A stretch of 64,000 bases of DNA, taken from Triplophysa rosa. Taxonomy: Eukaryota > Chordata > Actinopteri > Cypriniformes > Nemacheilidae. The position numbers and the translations under genes are program-made. Each line of letters opens with the position of its first letter. Within the stretch, counting starts at the first letter, position 1. This document shows, in pieces, positions 11,670-22,729 of this stretch. Location of the stretch: assembly GCF_024868665.1 (NCBI RefSeq), contig NC_079914.1, forward strand, positions 922,237 through 986,236, read 5' to 3'. The notes beneath the pieces were generated by a model, which worked only from the letters and a program-made list of their open reading frames with translations, was not told the origin of the DNA and did not search any database.

Positions 11670-12580
11670 TTCAACACTGATCGGGCACGCTAGTCAGTCG
11701 CGCTGCCTCTGGGAGGCCGCGAAGGTGCGGGCTTCCTCGTCGCGGGTCTCGCTCCCCCCCGGGGGGTGAGCGGGGCCGCTCGTGAGGACAGAGTCGAGTT
11801 CCATACCAAGAAAGAGGATGCTCTGCCCGGGGAGAGCTTGCTCTTTTCTCAGTTGACCTGTAGCCCCACCGATCTAGGTGCCGGAGCACCAGGTCCCTGT
11901 GTGTACACAACAGATCTCGAGAGTGTGCCAAAACTGAGCCAGTCGTCGAGATAGTTAGTACCCGCACACCTCCTTCTCTACGGGGAAGGAGGGCGGCTTC
12001 CACGACCTTCGTAAAGACTCGTGGAGACAGGGACAGACCAAAGGGGAGGACCCTGTACTGATATGCCCGTCCCTCGAACGCAAACCGTCGGAACGGCCGA
12101 TGTCGAGGGAGGATAGAGACATGAAGTACGTGTCCTTCAGGTCGACTGCCATGAACCGGTCCTGACACCTTACGGATGTCAGGATGCGCTTCTGCGTGAT
12201 CAACCTGAAAGGCAGCTATAGTGTAGGTGCCTGTTCAGAACACACAGACCCAAGATAGGGCGCAACCCCCCGCCTTTCTTGGGGACAATGAAGTACAGGC
12301 TGTAAAACCCATTGAACATCTCGGCTGGTGAGACGGGCTCGATCACTCCTTTCACCAGAAGGGTGGCGACCTTGGCCCGAAGTAAGGGAACATCCTAGCC
12401 TCTGACTAAGGTATATCGGATGCTGAACTTGGCGGGAGTGAGGCGACTGGATCGCGTAGCCGAGACGGATCGTCTTCCCTAGCCAGTCTGACAGCCTGGG
12501 AAGCCGGACAGGCTCCCAGAATGAGACGGGGACTAAGGTACGATCTTTTTCATCGTCCCCCCAGGGGGTGGTTCGATGGC
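11670..12580 (-). pseudogene. DIRS B: reverse transcriptase remnant
   Basis: The motifs TIRLGYAIQ, FMAVDLKDTYF, RFAFEGRAYQYRVLPFGLSLSP and VFTKVVEAALL are present in two or more frames. A one-base deletion just before the YLDDW box (ctaactatctcgacg instead of ctaaactatctcgacg) is also present in copy D. Confidence 0.8.
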
Positions 12581-12830
12581 TAGCAGTACGGATTCCTTGC
12601 CTGGGGAGGTCCCCCAGGGAGGAGATCGGCTCTGCTGTTTTTCCTGCCTGGCGACTGCGCAGGTCAATGCACTGTCTGACTGAGAGTGCTGAGGGCTGGT
12701 GTTTATACTCGACATTGCGCTTCGCCATGACGCAACGTCGAGTTTGCCGTTCACCGTTGTGCAGAGGGTGAGAGCGGCTGTGGTAACCCAGAGAGAGAGG
12801 AAACTCTCCTTTTTTGAGAGTAAGTGGGCG

Positions 12831-14330
12831 CTAGCCCCCCGGAGGGGGCCAGCAGATGGAGAGACGGGGCAGGATCCGTCCCAATCCAACTTCCCAGCAA
12901 TGTGGCTGGGGTCGGGCCCAATGGTAGCCTCGATCCCCCTGAGGTCTTCCCATGACGGCCGCGGCTGCTGATGGGGCGATGGTCTCCTCTTCGCTGTCTC
13001 CTCCAGGTGGGCCGCCTGAGTGGGGGGCGCCAGAGCTGGAGGGCGTCGAAGAGGACCAGGGCTGCTGGGAAGCAGACAGTGCATGGTACTTGACGGCCGA
13101 GGCGGCCGAGTTGCGGCACGTAGGACTGCTTCTTACTGTCGAGAACCCTCCGGGGGAGGCCGCGTGCAGGTCTCGCACCCCCCCGATGGGCGGGGGGTGA
13201 GCGGGGCTGCTGCGGCTCGACAGTAACACCAACCAGCCCTCCCCTTGCGAGACGGGTGCGTCGAGAAAGCGGACCTTCTCAGCGTTACTCATCTGCGCAA
13301 GGATCGGCCAGAGGAGTTTCTCATGGACCACAAGTGTGGACATCGTCCGATCCAGGGCCCGCGTGGTCACCTTGGTCGCCCGTAGAGGGAGGTCGGTGGC
13401 GGCGCGGAGTTCCTGCATAAGCGCTGGGTCGGTCTTACCCTCGTGGAGCTCTCTCAATGCCCTGGCCTGGCAGGAGCCATAGCGTGGAGAGAGGAGGCAG
13501 CTTGGTCCGCCGCAATGTAAGCTCTCGACACCAGAGATGCCGAGACACCACATGCTTTGGACGGGAGTCTAGGTCGAGCCCCCGGGCACGAGTGCACCGC
13601 GGCGGCATACTCCACCTGGGGGACACCGACGTATCCTCCAGCTGTCTCAACCTCGAGGGAAGAGAGGGTGACAGAACTTTGTTTGACGTGAAATATGCCG
13701 GGAAGGGACGTTCCAGGTCTTACAAAGTTCCTCATGCACTTCCGGTAAACACGGCACTGGGGGCGTGTTTACTCAAACCTGAAGCGCCATGTAGCCAGCC
13801 GCGAGCGCCGGGAGAGGCAGTGCGGGCAATGCAACCCAACACTCACGGCGGCCCGGGAAAGCATGGCCGACATCTCGACGTCCGCTTTTTCCTGGGCTCG
13901 ACCCCCCGAGGGAGGGAGCCCGAGGAATCGTCCGGAGTCGGATGGCAGTACATCACCCCCCGATGCTGCAAGGGACATCTCATCAGTATCACGCATCGTG
14001 TCCGAATACGTGATTGAGGAATAAGACGGCGGACCGTCTCCTGGGGAATGGTCAGACGAGCGAGACGAGGTGTGAACGGTCCATGAGCCCGTGGCTGGCG
14101 GATTATCGCTCACAGTAATCCTCATATCACCCTCCCACTTGCCGTAGCGGACGGCAGGGCCGTAGTCCTGCCGCCACGGAACGGGGAGCAAATGAGGTGG
14201 TGGCTGAGTCCCGTGGGAACACAGCCACCTGTGATGCAACGTCTGAATCGTCACCGCCCGCAGTGCGGGCAGGACGTATCCACAACGTCTGCCCCAGCGT
14301 ACTGGAAGCAGGCATTGTGTCCGTCCCCCT
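12831..14330 (-). pseudogene. DIRS B: gag-like ORF1 remnant
   Basis: Blocks include SLAASGGDVLPSD, CPHC-type Cys pairs, WNVPSRH-like start, SYQARALRELHEGKTDPALMQELR, MSTLVVHEKLLWPILAQMSNAEKVRFLD. They occur in order but in changing frames. The function of DIRS ORF1 is thought to be Gag-like; here it is degenerate. It is colinear with 19640-21395 of copy D. Confidence 0.75.
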
Positions 14331-14555
14331 CCTCGATGAGTGTGTTGCACCCATGAGAACAGCGGGACAAGCCACGCTGGAGAAATTTGCTCTTTTAGAA
14401 AAGGAAATTTGCTCGAACACCTCCGGAACTGCCAAGACGCCCAGGGGAGAGTCACTGCAGGAAGGGACCGTCCGCTGTCCACGTCGTAGATTCCAGCAGA
14501 AAGAATGATCACCAAGATCGTAGAGAAGCTCATCAGATGCGTAGGCTCTGAAGAA

Positions 14556-14708
14556 CAAAAGGTGAATGAATGAGCACATTGAATGATGCAAATTTCATTC
14601 GCCAATTTTCATTGGCCTTTTCTAAATACTCAGAAGATGATAGGTTCTCAAGACAAACCCCATTCTGTCGGTTCGACACAACGTCGAGAGACTGACAGAA
14701 AGGGAAAC
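14556..14708 (-). repeat. DIRS B right inverted terminal repeat
   Basis: It mirrors 8733-8845: ggtgaatgaatgagcac, tgcaaatttcattcgccaat, ttctcaagacaaaccccatt, tgtcggttcgacacaacg. It then carries the right-end extension cgagagactgacagaaagggAAAC ending at 14708. Confidence 0.85.
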
Positions 14709-14775
14709 ATAAACATCTCATGGCCTTCTCACATAAAACCTAAGGGCTCTGTCCCGATCCTGCCACATTACTAGA
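14709..14775 (-). mobile_element. LTR copy b, part 2 (start of the LTR)
   Basis: On the minus strand it reads gacagagcccttaggtttta, then tgtgagaaggccatgagatg, matching 40250-40285 of the solo LTR at 40200. It is the missing piece of the LTR at 8241-8682, displaced by 6 kb by DIRS B. Confidence 0.75.
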
Positions 14776-15900
14776 AATTCATAAACAAGAAGGTAGGACC
14801 ATAGTGACATATATACAATAGCCATAATACATTTTAAAAATTATTTTAATTATTTTATTTTATCCTTAGTATTAGGTGTTGAAACATGAAGTACCATGAC
14901 TTCAAAAGAATTGTATTTACTGACTTCTGGGAAATGCTAAAAGAGTTATTGTAAAGTGCTGTGACACCTCCCTCTCTGCCTTTTAGACGAGGCTCATGTT
15001 TATAATAATAATCTTGGGGGACAGATTCATTTCAAGTGATATAATCATCTGGTTTTAGCCATGTTTCTGTTAGAGCATGTCTATTTTATGATCTGTTATC
15101 CTATTGTTAACAAAAAGTGCTTTATTAGAGAGAGATATAATATTTAGCAATCCGAGTCGTAACAGTTGATTATCTGTATTTTGTTCATGTTTCATTTGTT
15201 TAACATTTATTAAATTACTTTCAAGAGGTTTACGCATTATTTTATGTTTGCTAATCCGGGGGACAGACACAGTCTCTATTTTATGATGTTCGGGAGAAGG
15301 GATTATTATATGTTGTACATTTTGTGTATTCTGCGAAGTGAGATGGCAAGCAGACAGTTGGTTAAGCCATTCTGTCTGCTGCTCCCTGACCTGGGCCCCA
15401 GCGAGTCAAACTTCATCATAATTAAGATGGCTTTCTGCCATATTTCTAGACGGAATGGAAGCCCCAGCCCAGGAGGTATGGAGACCATCTCGTTTTAACA
15501 GGTCAGGTCTGCCCTCAAAACTCTTCCAGTTATTTATAAAAACTATATCATTCTGCAGGCACCACTCAGACAACCAGCCATTTAGTGATGATAATCTGCT
15601 ATAAATCTCATCACCACGATAAGCAGTGAGGGGGCCAGAGAATATTACAGTGTCTGACATCGTGCTTGCGAGCTCACACACCTCTTTAATATTATCTTTT
15701 GTGATCTCCGATTGACAGAGTCGAACATCATTTGTGCCGACATGAATAACAATCTTACTGAATTTACGATTAGGCGGGGCCTCCGGCTATATAGTCCTAT
15801 GCCAAGCGGCATTGCCTCAGAATCTTTCTTCTTCACGAAGCAAGCAGCTGTGGACTTACCTACATTCTTCTGGCCGTTGACCATGCTTCTAGAGGACAAC
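14776..15900 (-). mobile_element. L2-type LINE fragment (esterase ORF1 and start of endonuclease)
   Basis: On the minus strand an SGNH-hydrolase-like ORF1 (15400-15900) is followed by the start of an APE-type endonuclease ORF (15270 downward; NIISLSNKALFVN, ITDHKIDML, LTETWLKPDDYI). The fragment stops in the endonuclease near 14776. Fish L2 elements (ZfL2 type) carry such an esterase in ORF1. Both ends are truncated by neighbours. Confidence 0.75.
15400..15900 (-). pseudogene. L2 ORF1 C-terminal SGNH esterase domain
   Basis: One minus frame reads KFSKIVIHVGTNDVRL (block with GTND), SEITKDNIKEVCELAS, FSGPL, LNGWLSEWC and RDGLHTSWAG (DGxH-type catalytic block). These are the conserved segments of SGNH hydrolases in LINE ORF1. 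The N-terminal GDS block is missing or frameshifted near 15830. The enzyme is thought to act on lipid esters, but here it is broken. Confidence 0.7.
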
Positions 15901-15971
15901 GATCACCGGTTCCCCTTCGGCGATCCGGCAAGAAGAGGAAGAGATGTCGATTAAGGAGAGTCGCACGGGCG

Positions 15972-17285
15972 GTGGACCCATGGAGCTCCCCAATGCGCAC
16001 GATGCGTGTGTCTTCTGTCTGGGCTGAGCCCACATGGAAGCAGTGCTGGACGGGTCTGATTGCCCTGCTGCGAGCAGATGTCGGTCAAAACCCACGTGCT
16101 AGGATTTCCGTGATCCTCAACTGCACTAACCCTGGTCCCCTCGTCGCTTCCGGGCCACGGGAGGAAAGTAACGGGAGGCCACATGCTCTAGGCCCCCACG
16201 ATGACCACATGGCTGCACGTGCTAGCCACGTGTGCGGGCCTCTGGTATCCTTCGCAAAGCCTGGCCTTTGCCCAGAAGTTGATACGAGAGATATAATGTC
16301 GTTCGGGACCGAACGTGACGAGGCCTTGTCGTTTGTGACGTCGGAGTCGGACGATTGGGTGTCCCGCTGCACCGAGCCACGTGAGTCACCTACCCTGGTC
16401 GAGCTGGAGAGGATCCTCTCCGAAGCAGTAAGGGACTTGGGGCTTGAGAGGTCACCGCCTGAGCAGCTGACCAAAAACAGACTGGATATGAGGTATCTGC
16501 AATCCAACCGCCAGCCCGCCGCACCCCAGAGACCTGCACCTTTCTTCCCTGAGTTGCACGAGGAAATATCTCACTCGTGGCACTGCCCCTATTCTACCCG
16601 CGCTCAGCCGGTGGGATCTAAAATGTTCCACTCCGTGGATGGGGCCGACCGAGTGGGATACTCGAAACTGCCACCCATCGAGGAAGCTGTAGCGGCACAC
16701 CTCTGCCCGACCGCACATGGGTGGAAATCCACACCGCTTCTCCCGTCTAAGCCACGCCGCACTACAAACCACCTGGCGGAGATAGCGTACTTGGCAACCG
16801 GCCAAGCAGTGTCAGCGGTTCACACTACGGCTGTCCTCCAAGTTTTTCAAGCCAGGATGCTGCAGACGCTGGATGAGGTGGGCCCAGACTCGGAGTCCTT
16901 TAAAAAGCTGCGCTCGGCTACCGACTTAGCGCTCAAGGCTACTAAGATGACGGCTCAGGGGATCGGTCGCTGTATGGGCAGCTTGGTCATGCTGCGGAGA
17001 CACCTGTGGCTGACGCTGGCGGATATGAGAGAGTCAGAGAGAGCTATGCTGCTGGATACCCCGATCTCCCTGCAGGGCTTGTTCGGCGACGCTGTGGGCT
17101 CTTTCTCTGAGAAGTTTTTCGAGGCTCAAAAGCAGTCGAAAGCCCTGAGTCACTTCCTGCCGAAGCGAGAGCGGCAGACCCAGATCCTCATTCGTTCGGT
17201 GACGGGCTCGGAACCGACTCGAAGACGGGGCCCGTCCTCCGAAGCCGGTATCGGAGCAGCAGCGTTCCTGATGGGAGTGGTCTGA
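15972..17285 (+). CDS. DIRS C gag-like ORF1, intact 437 codons
   Basis: An uninterrupted frame from ATG 15972 to TGA. Family blocks are PAPFFPELHEEISHSW, KLPPIEEAVAAHLCP, TAHGWKSTPLLPSKP, TNHLAEIAYLATGQAVSAVHT, FQARMLQTLDE, LRSATDLALKATKMTAQ and MLLDTPISLQGLFGDAVG. These match the DIRS ORF1 region thought to work as Gag (no CCHC knuckle is visible). Its N-terminal third is rich in acidic and Ser residues (SFVTSESDDW). It is followed after ~420 bp by RT in a different frame, as usual. The frame is preserved although the RT downstream is broken. Confidence 0.75.
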   Translation: MDPWSSPMRTMRVSSVWAEPTWKQCWTGLIALLRADVGQNPRARISVILNCTNPGPLVASGPREESNGRPHALGPHDDHMAARASHVCGPLVSFAKPGLCPEVDTRDIMSFGTERDEALSFVTSESDDWVSRCTEPRESPTLVELERILSEAVRDLGLERSPPEQLTKNRLDMRYLQSNRQPAAPQRPAPFFPELHEEISHSWHCPYSTRAQPVGSKMFHSVDGADRVGYSKLPPIEEAVAAHLCPTAHGWKSTPLLPSKPRRTTNHLAEIAYLATGQAVSAVHTTAVLQVFQARMLQTLDEVGPDSESFKKLRSATDLALKATKMTAQGIGRCMGSLVMLRRHLWLTLADMRESERAMLLDTPISLQGLFGDAVGSFSEKFFEAQKQSKALSHFLPKRERQTQILIRSVTGSEPTRRRGPSSEAGIGAAAFLMGVV

Positions 17286-17702
17286 GGAGGAAACGCTCGA
17301 CCGGAGAGACGAGCGAGGAGCCGTCACGCAAAAATGTTCGTCGCGCTGTGTTAAATCTTCCCGCCCCCTGGCATGTTACAGGCAGTATGGGAAGATGTTT
17401 GATGTGTTATATGCCAATAAAGTTTGCCATAAAAAACAAACCAAACAGTACTCACAATCAGAGCCCTTTTCCCTCCTCACTGTTGTTCCCAACTGTGCGA
17501 GATAAGCGTAGTCCCGTGTTCGAGCGGCGCTCCACGGGTTACGAACCCGGCGCACTTTTGCAGTCTAAACACGAGTGTCCCCTCGGCACATGCCGACAGA
17601 GTGGCCGGCTCATTACGAACATATCACAACACATTTCAGACCCTGTCACATTATATGGATGCATGGCGCGCGCTTCCAGGAGTGTCGGAATAGGAAATAA
17701 AG
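17286..17702 (+). other. DIRS C spacer between gag and RT
   Basis: This is a mixed-composition spacer with no domain recognised. Frames of about 60-100 codons here show no known motif. Confidence 0.4.
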
Positions 17703-18580
17703 ATGATCACAAACAGATATACAATTCAGTTTGCATGCAGACCACCCCGCTTCAGCGGCGTGATAATGTCAGATATGCCGGATGGGGATGCAACTGTTCT
17801 GCGAGCAGAGATCCATTCTCTCCTGAGCAAGCAGGTGATAGAAGAAGTCCCCGCAGAGAGCATGAAGAGCGGTCTTTACAGTCGTTATTTTCTTGTTCCC
17901 AAGAAAGATGTGGGTCTTCGTCCTATTCTGGACCGTGCATTAGCAAAGCGCTCATTCAAAATGATAACTATGCAACATATCCTCGCGCACATTCAGCTCT
18001 GGGACTCATTTATATCAGTGGACTTAAAAGATGCCTATTTTCACGTCCAAATAGCCCACCATCACATGCGATTCCTGAGATTTGCATTCGACGACAGAGC
18101 GTATCAGTTCAGAGTCCTTCCATTTGGTTTGGCGTTGGCTCCGAGAACGTTCACAAAGTGTATGAATGCAGCTCTGGCCCCTCTCAAAGAGAGCGGCATA
18201 CGCATCATCAATTATCTTGGACGATTGGCTGGTCATTGCTGGTCATTGTCGGTCATTGTTGCGAGACGTGCTGGAGGATCACAAGCGTTAGCTTTTGGCA
18301 CATATAGAGAGTCTGGGACTGGCTATCAATGTGCAGAAGAGCAAACTGTGCCCCGCGCAGAGCATTACGTTCTTAGGGATGATGCTGGACTCCCGATCTA
18401 TGAGAGCGAGCCTTTCACGAGAACAGGTGCAGTCTTTGATCAGCGCTCTCACCTCTTTCAGACCGGGAAGAGTGATGTCGCTAAAAAGCTTTCAGCGGCT
18501 GATGGCGGCAGCGGCGCCGGAATGCCGGCTAGGAGTTTTTCATATGAGACCGCTTCAGTTATGGCTGAAATCCTGAGTGC
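17703..18580 (+). pseudogene. DIRS C reverse transcriptase
   Basis: Recognisable are ILSKQVIEEVP-type leader, SRYFLVPKKD, ISVDLKDAYFHVQI (catalytic Asp), FRVLPFGLALAPRTF and INYL. One extra G near 18220 shifts the frame inside the YLDDW box. In the other frame DDWLVIAG, then a TAG stop, then LGLAINVQKSKL and ITFLGMMLDSRSM follow. Hence one insertion and at least one stop. Confidence 0.8.
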
Positions 18581-18615
18581 CACACAGAGCATGGTGAAAG
18601 GGCCGGCTGCGCATA

Positions 18616-19224
18616 GTGGTGACTCGTGGCTGCGCATGGACGCTGATCCCCTGGTTCAACACGATTATATTTGAGCAGGGTGTTCAGATGGGCAGAGTGG
18701 TCAGCAGGAAAGTTGTCACTATGGACGCGTTGCTGATGGGCTGGGGAGCCCTCTGTGACCGCGAGCCGGCATTCGGCACTTGGACAGATGCCCAAACCTT
18801 ATGGCACATAAACTGTCTGGAGCTAGAAGTGGTATCTTTAGCTTTGCAAAGCTTCCTTCCCCTCGTAGAGTATCGGTATGTCCTGGTTCGCACAGACAAC
18901 ATGACAGTGGTTTCATATATCAACCACCAAGGAGTCCGCTCACGGCCGCTTCAAAGGCTAGCGGAGCGCCTCCTCTTATGGGCGGACAGACACCTGCTAT
19001 CAACTCGAGCAGTGCATGTTCCCGGTATTCAGAATTGTGGTGCGGACATGTTGTCCAGGGGCGGCCCGATCTTCGGGGAGTGGAGACTACATCCGCTGAC
19101 AGTGTGGCTAATCTGGAGCCTGTTCGGAGAAGCGGAGATCAATCTGTTTGCCTCAGCGGAGAATGCGCACTGCCGGTTGTTTTTCTCGCTGACGAACACT
19201 CCCTTAGAAGTAAATAATGATTGA
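18616..19224 (+). CDS. DIRS C RNase H domain, open frame
   Basis: The 202-codon frame contains VTMDALLMGWGAL (first Asp), HINCLELEVVSLAL (Glu), LVRTDNMTVVSYINHQGG-like (Asp), PGIQNCGADMLSRGG and INLFASAENAHC. This is a complete RNase H followed by the start of the linker. It is part of a broken polyprotein and ends at the element's truncation. Confidence 0.75.
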   Translation: MVTRGCAWTLIPWFNTIIFEQGVQMGRVVSRKVVTMDALLMGWGALCDREPAFGTWTDAQTLWHINCLELEVVSLALQSFLPLVEYRYVLVRTDNMTVVSYINHQGVRSRPLQRLAERLLLWADRHLLSTRAVHVPGIQNCGADMLSRGGPIFGEWRLHPLTVWLIWSLFGEAEINLFASAENAHCRLFFSLTNTPLEVNND

Positions 19225-19582
19225 TTCTAGGATAATATTGTTAATGTAATACATTTTTTTAAATATTCAGTAGAGTATATACATTTTAACTATCCTAAAT
19301 AATTGGTAAAGCAGATTCCCATAAATTATATAACCACAGAATATCTTAAATTATAAAAAATATATATATATACTGTATATGATTATAAACAGTCTGAAGC
19401 TTACCTATGTGGTGTATCAGTCTGCAGGCACTGCAGCAGGACTGTTAAATCAGGACTTTGATTCAGGACATACAACCAATCAGGAGGTAGCTTCTAAATA
19501 ACTGATCTACTTAAAACCAAAATAGTGTTATAATGTTGGATTAGGTTAAATTGTGTTGAATGTGTAGTTCTCTATGCACAAA
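19225..19582. other. AT-rich spacer between DIRS C and D
   Basis: It contains a short (TA)n around 19361-19378. No gene or repeat was recognised. Confidence 0.5.
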
Positions 19583-19628
19583 TCGAGCATGGCTTGTCCC
19601 GCTGTTCTCATGGGTGCAACACACTCAT

Positions 19629-20378
19629 CGAGGAGGGGGACGGACACAATGCCTGCTTCCAGTACGCTGGGGCAGACGTTGTGGATACGTCCTGCCCGCA
19701 CTGCGGGTGGTGACGATTCAGACGTTGCGTCACAGGTGGCTGTGTTCCCACGGGAATCAGCCACCACCTCGTTTGCTCCCCGTTCCATGGCGGCAGGACT
19801 ACGGCCCTGCCGTCCGCTATGGCAAGCAGCGAGGGTGATATGAGGGTTACTGTGAGCGATAATCCGCCAGCCACGGCTCACGGACCGTTCACACCTCATT
19901 TCGCTTGTCTGACCGTTCCCCAAAAAAGACGGTCCGCCGTCTTATTCCTCAATCACGTATTCGGACACGATGCGTGATGATGAGATTCTCTTGGGTCACT
20001 TGTCGAGGAGAGGGACGGACACAATGCCTGCTTCCAGTACGCTGGGGCAGACATTGTGGATACGTCCTGCCCGCACTGCGGGCGGTGACGATTCAGACGT
20101 TGCGTCACAGGTGGCTGTGTTCCCACGGGACTCAGCCACCACCTCGTTTGCTCCCCGTTCCGTGGCGGCAGGACTACGGCCCTGCCGTCCCCTATGGCAA
20201 GCAGCGAGGGTGATATGAGGATTACTGTGAGCGATAATCCGCCAGCCACGGCTCACGGACCGTTCACACCTCGTTTCGCTCGTCTGACCGTTCCCCAAAA
20301 AGACGGTCCGCCGTCTTATTCCTCAATCACCTATTCGGACACGATGCGTGATGATGAGAGGTCTCTTGCAGCATCGGG
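19629..20378 (+). repeat. 375-bp tandem duplication in DIRS D
   Basis: The block beginning cgaggaggggg-acggacacaatg at 19629 recurs at 20004 and runs in parallel to 'gatgcgtgatgatgaga' at about 19985 and 20360. The copies differ at a few per cent of positions. Copies A, B and E have a single unit. Confidence 0.85.
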
Positions 20379-21395
20379 GGGTGACGTACTGCCATCCGAC
20401 TCCGACGATTCTTCGGGCTCCCTCCCTCGGGGGGTCGAGCCAGGGAAAAAGCGGATGTCGAGATGTCGGCCATGCTTTCCCGGTCCGCCGTGAGTGTTGG
20501 GTTGCAGTGCCCGCACTGCCTCTCCCGGCGTTCGCGGCTGGCTACATGGCGCCTCGGGTTTGAGCGCGGTTTGAGCGTGGCCCGCCCCCAGTGCCGTGTT
20601 TACCGGAAGTGCATGAGGAACTTTGCAAGACCTGGAACGCCCCTTCCGGCACGTTTCATGTCAAACAAAGTTCTGTCACCCTCTCTTCCCTCGAGGTTGA
20701 GACAGCTGGAGGATGCGTCGGTGTCCCCAGGTGGAGTTGCCGCCGCGGTACACTCGTGCCCGTAGGTGGCGGCCACCTGGGGGGGCTCGACCTAGACTCC
20801 CGTCCAAAGCATGTGGTGTCTCGGCATCTCTGGTGTCGAGAGCTTACATTGCGGCAGACCAGGCTGCCTCCTCTCTCCATGCTATGGCTCCTGCCAGGCT
20901 AGGGCGTTGAGAGAGCTCCACGAGGGTAAGACCGACCCAGCGCTTATGCAGGAACTCCGCGCCGTCACCGACCTCGCTCTACGGGCGACCAAGGTGACCA
21001 CGGGGGCCCTGGGTCGGACGATGTCCACACTTGTGGTCCATGAGGAACTCCTCTGGCCGATACTTGCGCAGATGAGTAACGCTGAGAAGGTCCGCTTTCT
21101 CGACGTACCCGTCTCGCAAGGGGGGGCTGGTTGGTGTTACTGTGGAGGGTTCTCGACAGTAAAAAGCAGTCCTCCGTGCCGCAACTCGGCCGCCTCGGCC
21201 GTCGAGTCCCGTGCACTGTCTGCTTCCCAGCAGCCCTGGTCCTCTTCAACGCCCTCCAGTGACCTGGAGGAGACAGCGAAGAGGAGACCATCGCCCCATC
21301 AGCAGCCGCGGGCAGCGGCTGTCATGGGATCACCTCAGGGGGATCGAGGCTACCATTGGGCCCGACCCCAGCCACAGCGCTGGGAGGTCGGATAG
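19640..21395 (+). pseudogene. DIRS D: gag-like ORF1 remnant
   Basis: Motifs in order and in shifting frames: VDTSCPHCG, DNPPATAHGP, SLAASGGDVLPSD, EVHEELCKTWNAP, then QARALRELHEGKTDPALMQEL and MSTLVVHEELLWPILAQMSNAEKVRFLD. The last 195 codons (from 20811) are open. The tandem duplication lies at its start. Confidence 0.75.
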
Positions 21396-21722
21396 GGACG
21401 GTTCCTGCCCCGTCCCTCCATCTGCTGGCCCCCTCTGGGGGGCTGGCGCCCACTTACTCTCAAAAAGGAGAGTTTCCTCTCTCTCTGGGTTACCTCAGCC
21501 GCTCTCACCCTCTGCACGACGGTGAACGGCAAACTCGACGTTGCGTCATGGCAAAGCGCAATGTCGAGTATAAACACCAGCCCTCAGCACTCTCAGTCAG
21601 ACAGTGCGTTGAGCTGCGCAGTCGCCAGGCAGGAAATATGGCAGAGCCGATCTCCTCCCCGGGGGGCCTCCCCTGGCAAGGAATCCGTACTGCTAGCCAT
21701 CGAACCACCCTCCGCGGGGGCG

Positions 21723-22490
21723 ATGAAGCAGATCAACCTCTAGTCCCCTGTCACAGTTCTGGGAGCCCCCAGACTGTCAGGCGGGCTGAGGAAGACGATC
21801 CGTCTCGGCTACGCGATTCAGTCGCTACACGTCCGCCCAAGTTCCGGGACGTCCTTTTACCTCAGGCAGAGGCAGGGATGCCCCCGTACTTCGGGCGGAG
21901 GTCGCCTCCCTTCTGGTGAAGGGAGCGATCGAGCCCGTCCCACCGGCCGAGGTGTTCAGCGGGTTTTACAGCCCGTACTTCATTGTCCCTAAGAAAGGCG
22001 GAGGGTTGCGCCCTATCTTGGGTCTGTGTGTTCTGAACAGGCACCTACACTAGCTGCCTTTCAGGAGGGTCACGCAGAAGCGCATCCTGGCGTCCGTCAG
22101 GCGTCAGGACTGGTTCATGGCAATCGACCTGAAGGACGCGTACTTTCATGTCTCGATCCTCCCTCGACATCGGCCGTTCCGACGGTTCGCGTTCGAGGGA
22201 CGGGCATATCAGTACAGGGTCCTCCCCTTCGGTCTGTCCCTGTCTCCACGAGTCTTTACGAAGGTCGTGGAAGCCGCCCTCCTTCCCCGTTGGGAAGGAG
22301 GTGTACGGGTACTAACTATCTCGACGACTGGCTCAAGTTTGGGCACACTCTCGAGATCTGTGGTGTACACACAGGGACCTGGTGCTCCGGCACCTAGATC
22401 GGTGGGGCCACAGGTCAACTGAGATAAGAGCAAGCTCTCCCCGGTGCAGAGCATCCTCTTTCTCGGTATGGAACTCGACTCTGTCCTCAC
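21723..22490 (+). pseudogene. DIRS D: reverse transcriptase remnant
   Basis: TIRLGYAIQS, then YFIVPKKGGGLRPI, MAIDLKDAYFHVSILPRH, FAFEGRAYQYRVLPFGLSLSP and VFTKVVEAALLP. The frame is lost at about 22313 by the one-base deletion just before the catalytic box, identical to the lesion in B. Confidence 0.8.
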
Positions 22491-22729
22491 GAGCGGCCCC
22501 GCTCACCCCCAGGGGGGGGCGCGAGGACTAGCGCGCCCGGTCAGTGTTGAACTGCCTGAGATCAGACAGTCAGCGGTCCCCCTGTAACAGGAGGCTCCTG
22601 GGATTCATGGCATCCTCGGCGGGGGTGGCCCCCCCTCGGGTCGATGCATATACGACCGCTCCAACACTGGCGGCAGAGTCAAGTTCCTTGGAGAGCGTGG
22701 CACACCGGCAGCAGGCGTTGGTCACACGC

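Larger units (their letters stand above)
8683..14708 (-). mobile_element. DIRS-like retrotransposon, copy B (complete ends, 6.0 kb)
   Basis: This copy is bounded by inverted terminal repeats with AAC at both junctions. It reads on the minus strand gag remnant, RT, RNase H, recombinase remnant, internal complementary region, terminus. Length near 6 kb is usual for fish DIRS1 elements. It interrupts an inverted LTR (8241-8682 / 14709-14775) with no target duplication, as expected for recombinase-mediated integration. All ORFs are broken. Several lesions, including loss of the recombinase H-x-x-R box, are shared with copy D. Confidence 0.9.
15901..19222 (+). mobile_element. Divergent DIRS-like retrotransposon, copy C (recombinase missing)
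   Basis: Gag-like ORF1, RT and RNase H occur in DIRS order with amino-acid motifs clearly related to, but different from, copies A, B, D and E. It stops right after RNase H at 19222 in AT-rich DNA. No recombinase, ICR or ITR follows. It is a separate DIRS family from the other four copies. Confidence 0.8.
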
